From Pseudoruminococcus massiliensis (GTDB lineage Bacteria; Bacillota; Clostridia; Oscillospirales; Acutalibacteraceae), in NCBI RefSeq assembly GCF_900291955.1, contig NZ_OLMR01000002.1:62001-126000 (forward strand): a DNA stretch of 64,000 bases. Reading direction: 5' to 3'. The translations under genes and the position numbers were made by a program. Of this stretch, positions 58,655-64,000 are shown one piece after another (the stretch's first letter is position 1; the number at the start of each line of letters is the position of its first letter). A model generated the notes under the pieces. That model was not told where the DNA came from, made no database searches, and saw only the letters and a program-made list of their open reading frames with translations.

Positions 58655-60808
58655 TTAGAACTTTCTGATGTTGTCGTTAGCGTGTCTTTGTGCAACTGCT
58701 TTTTTCATAGCTTTTGTCATACGCTTTTTAGACCTTACCATTGCGGCTACAACAGAAACGCTAAGAACAAGAATCAAACCAAGAAGAATATAGAGCATAT
58801 TCCTTACATTAGAAAGGTGGTTATCACTCTGTTCTTTCTCTAATGAAAGCTTCTCTGTCTTAGATGTTGCAAGTCCTGACATTGCTTCGTTTGCAACTGA
58901 CGCAGTATCTGTAATGATACCCTGTGCGTTCTCTGAGCCTTGTCTTGCAATGCTCTTTGTGATGCTGTTACGAACTGTATCATCAGCAACACCGTTTGCT
59001 TCGAGTTTATTCTCTTTCTGATAATCCTGAACTGCTGTTTCAAGCTCATCGTTAAATTCGCCTGTTATAGACCCTTCATAATAACCAAGCTTTGTGAGGT
59101 CACCTTCAAGTGACTTAACATCGCTGCCGTTATAACCTACTTGAAGATTATCATAATCTTCTGACTTAACAGCCTTATCAGAATAAAGTACCTTTAATTC
59201 TTCAGCAGAAAGTGAATTGCTTACTTCAAGACCTGCATTCTTCTGATATGCGTTGACCGCCTTTAATGTAGCATCATCAAATATGCCTGTTGGCTCATCT
59301 GTTGTATATCTTAGTGCCTTGAGTCTTTCTTGAAGCTTTGTAACAGCACTTCCACTCATACCATAGATAACTGCACCAGCATTTGGATTTTCAACAGCAC
59401 TGCCACTAAAGAGTACGAGTTGGCTATTGAAATCTGCTTCGCCTGTTGCCTCTATTTCATTAGCACTCTGGAAAAGCTGCATTGCAATTACTGTATTTCC
59501 ATCAAACTTGCCTTCTTCATATTCACCTGCTGTGAGGTATGAAAGAGCAACAAGCTTATCTTGAATATCCTTAATGCCTGTCTGTTCCTCATCATAATCG
59601 CCACTCTTATAGCTATTATACTTTACTGGAGCTGAATCAGCAAAAATAGCATTCCATGTAGCTTCGTCAACATTACCTGTTACTTCAATTCCTGCTTTTG
59701 CCTGGAAATCTTTAACAGCAGCAGTAGTTGCTTCACCATAGTAACCTGTTACTTCATATGTATAATAACCAAGCTTTGCGAGAGTTTGCTGAATTTCTGT
59801 TATCTTTGCATCAGCAATAGTTTCGTCCATGTTGCCCTCTGTAAGTGTTACAAACTTAGGCTTTTCAGGTTCTTTGCTTACTTCTGACTCCTCTTTGCTT
59901 GATTCCTCAACGCTTGATTCTGGCTCAGATACTTCTTCGCTTGATTCCTCGTAGCTTGGTTCTGGCTCAGGTTCTTCGCTTGATTCCTCGTAGCTTGGCT
60001 CTGGCTCAGGTTCTTCGCTTGATTCCTCGTAGCTTGGCTCTGGCTCAGGTTCTTCGCTTGATTCCTCGTAGCTTGGTTCTGGCTCAGGTTCTGTGCTTGA
60101 TTCCTCGTAGCTTGGTTCTGGCTCAGGTTCTGTGCTTGATTCTGGCTTACTTGGTGCTGGGGCTGCTGTTGCTGTGCTGTAATCTGTCTGTGAATAAGCA
60201 CTTGAAGGAGGTGCAATATTTGAAACACCATTAGCATCGAAATAATATGTCACACCATCGAGTGTTCTTGATGTATTAACAATATACTGACCATTTTCAT
60301 AGTAGAAAGAATCGCCATCAAACAATACCCAGCCTGTTGTAGGATAAGAAACTCCTGCAACCTTGAACCATTCAACCCATGGCTTTGAATATACATCGTG
60401 ATAAACAACGCCCGAATTTTCATCTCTTGCATCAATAGCTGTGCCACTTCCGATATAGATACCTACATGGTATGGCTGGTGAAGTCCAAGACCATGTATT
60501 CTTGGAATACCATCAGCTACATAGCCCCATTCTGATGATGAGCCTAAAAGGTCTGTTCTGTTGCCACCTACACCGTTATAAGTAATGAATAAGCCAGAGC
60601 AATCAACTGCCCCATAGCTTGCTCCGCCCCAAACATATGACCAATGCTCGTTATATGCTTGAAGTGCGTGTGCTGAAAGACCAACACCTGTACTATCAGA
60701 AGCTGATGTTGTAAGTACACCAGTTGTAGCAACTGAAAGAATAAGTGCTGCTGCAATTGCAACAGAAACAATTTTCTTAGTTACTGATTTTCCTAAACTT
60801 CTTTTCAT
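58655..60808 (-). CDS. NlpC/P60 wall hydrolase with peptidoglycan-binding repeats
   Basis: A 717-residue exported protein. Signal peptide about 1-36; NlpC/P60 domain (about 45-165) with Cys70 in VDCSGL and His114 in QPYHVGIYIG; a short repeat-like wall-binding segment (YYENGQY, TYYFDANG); a Glu/Pro/Ser tandem-repeat linker (about 225-330); then three to four PG_binding_1 modules (KITEIQQTLAKLGYY, VTKLQERLKALRY, VKSLEGDLTKLGYY) and a C-terminal membrane segment with a basic tail. It should cut peptide stems of peptidoglycan. Start at 60808 follows AAAGGAG. Confidence 0.88.
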   Translation of the reverse strand: MKRSLGKSVTKKIVSVAIAAALILSVATTGVLTTSASDSTGVGLSAHALQAYNEHWSYVWGGASYGAVDCSGLFITYNGVGGNRTDLLGSSSEWGYVADGIPRIHGLGLHQPYHVGIYIGSGTAIDARDENSGVVYHDVYSKPWVEWFKVAGVSYPTTGWVLFDGDSFYYENGQYIVNTSRTLDGVTYYFDANGVSNIAPPSSAYSQTDYSTATAAPAPSKPESSTEPEPEPSYEESSTEPEPEPSYEESSEEPEPEPSYEESSEEPEPEPSYEESSEEPEPEPSYEESSEEVSEPESSVEESSKEESEVSKEPEKPKFVTLTEGNMDETIADAKITEIQQTLAKLGYYTYEVTGYYGEATTAAVKDFQAKAGIEVTGNVDEATWNAIFADSAPVKYNSYKSGDYDEEQTGIKDIQDKLVALSYLTAGEYEEGKFDGNTVIAMQLFQSANEIEATGEADFNSQLVLFSGSAVENPNAGAVIYGMSGSAVTKLQERLKALRYTTDEPTGIFDDATLKAVNAYQKNAGLEVSNSLSAEELKVLYSDKAVKSEDYDNLQVGYNGSDVKSLEGDLTKLGYYEGSITGEFNDELETAVQDYQKENKLEANGVADDTVRNSITKSIARQGSENAQGIITDTASVANEAMSGLATSKTEKLSLEKEQSDNHLSNVRNMLYILLGLILVLSVSVVAAMVRSKKRMTKAMKKAVAQRHANDNIRKF
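59940..60134 (-). repeat. Five tandem 39-bp units in the NlpC/P60 gene
   Basis: Units begin at 59940, 59979, 60018, 60057 and 60096 and encode 13 residues each (SSEEPEPEPSYEE-like). Units differ by few substitutions. Copy number is likely to vary between strains. Confidence 0.9.
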
Positions 60809-61078
60809 CGAAAAACTCCTTTTATAATGTCTGCTTGCCAAAAAGGCATTTTTCGCTATTGTTCGTGGCGAATTCCACGAACCACAATACATATGCGAAA
60901 TTATAAATTTGTAAAAGTAATTACAAATTGGTAACATAATAACATTATTTTCCGTAAAAATCAAGCCTTTTTCGAGCATACAAGCAATTTATATGCAAAT
61001 TTGGGCAAAATAAACAAAATAAATTTTTAGATAATTTAGATTTCTAATGTCAAAAATCGCTCTTTCTTAATATAGAGT
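60809..61078. other. Divergent spacer with 5'-UTR hairpin of the NlpC/P60 gene
   Basis: The minus-strand leader holds a perfect GTTCGTGG/CCACGAAC hairpin (60861-60882). Upstream lies a dyad ATTTGTAA..TTACAAAT at about 60906-60928 next to a TATAAT-like element. I do not find a ydaO/c-di-AMP aptamer, which often precedes such hydrolase genes; the leader is too short. Confidence 0.45.
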
Positions 61079-61107
61079 TTGCAGGTACTTTTAAATTATG
61101 ATAAAAT
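61079..61107 (+). promoter_or_regulatory. Promoter of ddl
   Basis: TTGCAG (61079-61084), 17-bp spacer, TAAAAT (61102-61107). Confidence 0.7.
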
Positions 61108-61159
61108 AAATTAAAACCCTAAGTATATATCAGATAATACATTTTTAGGAGTGAGTTCA

Positions 61160-62233
61160 TTGAGCAAAAAGCGTATTGCCGTAATATTCGGTGGTGCTTC
61201 ATCTGAACATGAGGTATCAAGACTTTCTTCAGCTTATATTATAAACAGCATCGATAAAGAAAAATTTGATGTTGTTACAATAGGTATTACAAAAGACGGT
61301 CGCTGGTTCTTAACAACCGCACCAACAGCTAAAATTGCAAACGGCGAATGGGAAAATGACACAAACAACAAGAGAGCTTTTATCTCCCCTGCTCCAACAA
61401 TAGGCGGTCTTGTTGTTCTTAATAGTGACGGTCATAGTGAGGTTGTCAAGCTTGATGTTGTATTCCCTGTTCTTCACGGCAAAAATGGTGAAGACGGTAC
61501 AGTTCAAGGTCTTCTTGAGCTTAGCAAGATTCCATATGTTGGTTGTGGCGTAGCTGCATCTGCTTGCTGTATGGATAAGGTTTTTACAAACATTATGCTT
61601 CGTGACAGCGGAATTGATGAAGCTGATTTCACTTGGTTCTATACATATGAATATAAGCGTTCGCCTGAAAAATGTATTGAACAGGTTGAAAATGCTCTTG
61701 CATACCCTATCTTTGTCAAACCAGCAAACGCAGGTTCTTCTGTTGGTGTAAATAAAGCTAAAAATCGTGAACAGCTCATCAACGCTATTGAAATTGCTAT
61801 AAAAGAGGATAGCAAAATTCTCTTTGAGGAAAATATTATCGGCAAAGAGGTTGAATGTGCTGTATTCGGCAATGAGGATATTTTCGCTTCAATTCCTGGT
61901 GAAATTGCACCTGCAAAGGAATTTTATGACTATGAGGCAAAATATCAGAGTGCAAGCAGTGAACTTTATATTCCTGCAAAAATCAGTGATGAGCTTATTG
62001 AAAAGGTAAGAGAAACTGCTAAAAAGGCCTATCATCTCTTTGGCTGTGCTGGACTTACAAGAGTTGATTTCTTTGTAACAGAAGACGGCAGAGTTCTTCT
62101 CAACGAGCTTAACACACTTCCGGGCTTTACTTCAATTAGTATGTATCCTAAGCTTATGGCTAATTGTGGAAAAGAAGGTAAACAGCTTATCGCTGAGCTT
62201 ATCGACCTCGCTTTAAATAAAAATATGGCTTAA
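61160..62233 (+). CDS. ddl: D-alanine-D-alanine ligase, TTG start
   Basis: A 357-residue ATP-grasp ligase: FGGASSEHEVS at the N-terminus (Glu that binds the first D-Ala), HGKNGEDGTVQG, KPANAGSSVGV, and VLLNELNTLPGFT at the metal site. It makes D-Ala-D-Ala for peptidoglycan precursors. The best start is TTG at 61160, 8 bp behind AGGAG; an in-frame GTG at 61151 overlaps the SD. murI follows after about 100 bp with a small hairpin between. Confidence 0.95.
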   Translation: MSKKRIAVIFGGASSEHEVSRLSSAYIINSIDKEKFDVVTIGITKDGRWFLTTAPTAKIANGEWENDTNNKRAFISPAPTIGGLVVLNSDGHSEVVKLDVVFPVLHGKNGEDGTVQGLLELSKIPYVGCGVAASACCMDKVFTNIMLRDSGIDEADFTWFYTYEYKRSPEKCIEQVENALAYPIFVKPANAGSSVGVNKAKNREQLINAIEIAIKEDSKILFEENIIGKEVECAVFGNEDIFASIPGEIAPAKEFYDYEAKYQSASSELYIPAKISDELIEKVRETAKKAYHLFGCAGLTRVDFFVTEDGRVLLNELNTLPGFTSISMYPKLMANCGKEGKQLIAELIDLALNKNMA

Positions 62234-62251
62234 ATCAGTAGCTACCAAACG

Positions 62252-62274
62252 GGCGAACACAGTTCGCCCCTACT
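62252..62274. repeat. Short dispersed-type hairpin between ddl and murI
   Basis: GGGCGAA/TTCGCCC perfect 7-bp stem with the loop CACAG, followed by CCTACTTTTAG. A related GGAGCGAA/TTCGCCCC piece occurs at 30060-30083. No long T-run, so termination would be weak. Confidence 0.5.
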
Positions 62275-62337
62275 TTTAGATAACTTTATTTAAAGATAAA
62301 GAAATATTCCGATTTTATGAAAGATGGGAAAATATAA

Positions 62338-63168
62338 ATGACTAAACAGGCAATCGGTGTTTTCGATTCAGGTCTTGGTGGTCTTACTGCTGTAAGAGAG
62401 CTTCTCTCTGTATTGCCAAACGAAAATATAGTTTATTTTGGTGATACAGGTCGTGTTCCTTACGGTAACAGAAGCCGAGAAACCATCAAAAAATATTCTA
62501 TGCAGGACGCCACATTTTTGCTTACTAAAAATGTCAAGCTAATCATCGCCGCTTGTGGCACAGCAAGCTCTGTTGCACCTGAAATCGGTGATAATCTTTC
62601 TGTACCATTTACAGGCGTTGTTGCTCCTACTGCCGCTGCGGCTGTTCGTGCAACTAAAAATGGGAAAATTGGCGTTATTGGCACAACTGCAACTATAAAA
62701 ACAGGCTCTTATAAAAGAGAAATTAAAAAAATCAATCCTAATATAGATGTATATGAGCAGGATTGTCCACTCTTTGTACCGCTTGTTGAAAATGGTTTTA
62801 TATCCGCTGATGACCAAGTGGTAACACTCGTAGTTGAAAGATACCTTTCTTCTCTAAGAGAGGCAGATATTGATACTCTTATTCTCGGCTGTACGCACTA
62901 CCCTATAATAGCTGAGGCAATATCTAAGGCTTTGCCTAATGTAAGGCTTATAGACTCTGGCAGAGAAACTGCTATCTATGCAGCTTCATTATTAAAGGAA
63001 AGCAACTCACTTTCTGAGGATAATCTTAAGGGCAAATGTGAATTTTATGTCAGCGATACAACAGAAGGTTTCTCTACTCTTGCGGGAATTTTCCTTGGCA
63101 GAGATATTTCCGGACAGGTAAGCCATATTGACATAGAAGATGTTGCGAAAAAATTCAAATTGGGATAA
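62338..63168 (+). CDS. murI: Glutamate racemase
   Basis: A 276-residue enzyme that turns L- into D-glutamate for the wall. It has GVFDSGLGGLTAVREL, FGDTGRVPYG, the first catalytic Cys73 in IAACGTASS and the second in LGCTHYP (about 184). The usual Asn after the first Cys (CNTAS) is Gly here. Located between ddl and the DUF1934-argS pair; all are on the plus strand and probably partly co-transcribed. Confidence 0.94.
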   Translation: MTKQAIGVFDSGLGGLTAVRELLSVLPNENIVYFGDTGRVPYGNRSRETIKKYSMQDATFLLTKNVKLIIAACGTASSVAPEIGDNLSVPFTGVVAPTAAAAVRATKNGKIGVIGTTATIKTGSYKREIKKINPNIDVYEQDCPLFVPLVENGFISADDQVVTLVVERYLSSLREADIDTLILGCTHYPIIAEAISKALPNVRLIDSGRETAIYAASLLKESNSLSEDNLKGKCEFYVSDTTEGFSTLAGIFLGRDISGQVSHIDIEDVAKKFKLG

Positions 63169-63195
63169 AATCAGTAGTGCAGGAAGTGAAGCATT

Positions 63196-63612
63196 ATGGA
63201 GAATAATTATAATTTAAAGATTAAGACAACACAGGTTGTTGAAAGTGAAGCTTTCAATATGGATTTTGAGATGAATGCGTCTTATGTTAAAATAAATGAA
63301 ACTCGCTATATCTCTTATATTCAGGTAGATGAGGACACTAAAAACAAGCTTCGTACAACTATAAAAATCAAACCAGACGGGGTTGTTACTATTATAAAAG
63401 GTAAGAGCGAAGGTATGATTCTCGAAATCGGAAAAACTCACTCTTGCAATTATCCAACTCCATTTGGCAATATATTGCTTGAAGTTTCTGCATTTAAAAT
63501 TGCAAATAGTCTTAGCGATGATGGTGGAGAACTTGAACTTCAATATAGCTTAATCGTTGATGGCAACGAATTAAGCAAAAATACTCTCAACCTTACCGTA
63601 AAAGAAATTTAA
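63196..63612 (+). CDS. DUF1934 family protein (YwiB-like)
   Basis: A 138-residue protein predicted to form a single beta barrel (calycin-like), with TRYISYIQVDEDT and GKTHSCNYPTPFGNI, as in DUF1934/YwiB. Position right before argS is conserved between Bacillus and Clostridia, but the function is unknown. SD GGAAGTGAAG. It starts 27 bp after murI. Confidence 0.82.
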   Translation: MENNYNLKIKTTQVVESEAFNMDFEMNASYVKINETRYISYIQVDEDTKNKLRTTIKIKPDGVVTIIKGKSEGMILEIGKTHSCNYPTPFGNILLEVSAFKIANSLSDDGGELELQYSLIVDGNELSKNTLNLTVKEI

Positions 63613-63637
63613 TCAACCGAAAGGAATGTTATAAATT

Positions 63638-64000
63638 ATGTCTGATACAGCAGGAAACACTGTCAGCCTATTGAGGAATGCTATTATTGACGCTATGGGA
63701 CGAGCTATGTCCGCAGGCGAGCTTCCTCTTGCTCCTACTCCAAATTTTACAATCGAAACTCCAGCCGACAGAACTAACGGCGATTTAGCTTCAAATGTAG
63801 CTATGGTTTCGGCTCGTGCATTTAAGAAAGCTCCTCGTGCAATAGCTGAGGCAATTACAAAATACATTGAGCTTGAAGGAACTAACCTCGACCGTTTTGA
63901 AATAGCTGGTCCTGGATTTATCAATTTCTTTTACGGCAAGCAATTCTATACATCAGTCATCAGAGAAATTGAAGAAAAAGGTGCTGATTACGGCAAGAGC
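63638..64000 (+). CDS. argS: Arginyl-tRNA synthetase (N-terminal part; runs off the window)
   Basis: 121 codons from the ATG at 63638 (after AAAGGAATG) to the edge. The start contains the ArgS N-terminal additional domain that contacts the tRNA elbow: GDLASNVAMV and RFEIAGPGFINFFY are family hallmarks. The catalytic HIGH region lies beyond the window. Follows the DUF1934 gene by 25 bp, the standard Firmicutes pair. Confidence 0.93.
   Translation, partial: MSDTAGNTVSLLRNAIIDAMGRAMSAGELPLAPTPNFTIETPADRTNGDLASNVAMVSARAFKKAPRAIAEAITKYIELEGTNLDRFEIAGPGFINFFYGKQFYTSVIREIEEKGADYGKS

Noticed and set aside
59878-60237. Long Gln/Asn- and Leu-rich open frames on both strands across the repeat region
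   Set aside because: They are products of the 39-bp repeat (length a multiple of three keeps every frame open) and overlap the NlpC/P60 gene, which has SD, signal peptide and motifs.
60809-60960. c-di-AMP (ydaO-type) riboswitch before the NlpC/P60 gene
   Set aside because: The leader is only about 100 nt, holds one simple hairpin and lacks the aptamer's conserved core.

Overview
The window reads as a chromosome segment of a low-GC, strictly anaerobic, Gram-positive Clostridia member, probably of the Ruminococcus/Oscillospiraceae type. Support comes from sigma-A promoters with almost invariant 17-bp spacers, SD-driven starts (several TTG), a type III glutamine synthetase, oxygen-defence flavo/rubredoxin proteins (reverse rubrerythrin, FprA, flavin reductase-rubredoxin), a 2-hydroxyacyl-CoA dehydratase system, a class B sortase and sporulation genes (spoVAC, a SpoIVFB-like protease). 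The genus is inference from gene content; no rRNA is present.

Layout. 0-3.8 kb: the Firmicutes cluster rplS-lepB-ylqF-rnhB-yraN plus an M19 dipeptidase, all minus, with an L19-type leader. 4-6.3 kb: a DUF2201/VWA protein with a BspA-type LRR partner. 6.8-9.9 kb: methionine synthase with its reactivation domain as a separate gene. 9.9-11.6 kb: a small phage-like module whose Mor-like activator has a LexA-type box inside its promoter. 11.7-15.7 kb: metA, an HD-GYP protein and a MATE pump. 15.9-17.7 kb: a small zinc-ribbon membrane protein, then a fluoride riboswitch controlling a cation/proton antiporter. 17.8-23.1 kb: an acyl-CoA dehydratase/activase split in two by an adenosine deaminase-like gene. 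23.6-25.5 kb: a membrane sugar-nucleotide dehydratase.

25.5-29.5 kb is a decayed, more GC-rich island. It holds methyltransferase pseudogenes, one intact methyltransferase, an intact ZIP metal transporter and orphaned promoter/operator sequences, and it abuts two tRNA-Ser genes. 30-34.8 kb carries a flippase-like protein with two glycosyltransferases, a nitroreductase and a zinc-type macrodomain hydrolase. Two identical tRNA-Leu(GAG) genes flank a GNAT remnant. 35.6-39.6 kb is nitrogen assimilation: an Amt-PII fusion and glnN, whose leader contains a terminator just after its promoter.

39.8-44.8 kb is a duplicated, partly decayed secreted-protein locus: a DNRLRE protein with a Cys/His C-terminal domain, two near-identical lipoproteins, a duplicated promoter and a coding remnant. 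44.8-48 kb: perR-rubrerythrin with a Per box, a polysaccharide deacetylase and an amidase. 48-53.5 kb: an unusual class B sortase with a cytosolic CinA/MoaB-like domain, a small membrane protein with a similar domain, then thiI-iscS. 53.7-57 kb: sporulation-related genes, two with forespore-type promoters. 57-64 kb: FprA, tRNA-Met, a large NlpC/P60 wall hydrolase, ddl, murI, a DUF1934 gene and the start of argS.

Modular hairpin-rich intergenic repeats occur at about 3.9, 6.4-6.7, 29.9 and 47.8 kb. The least ordinary items are the CinA-like/sortase pair, the secreted Cys/His protein with its lipoproteins, the SOS-box phage-like module, the glnN attenuator and the decayed methyltransferase/ZIP island.
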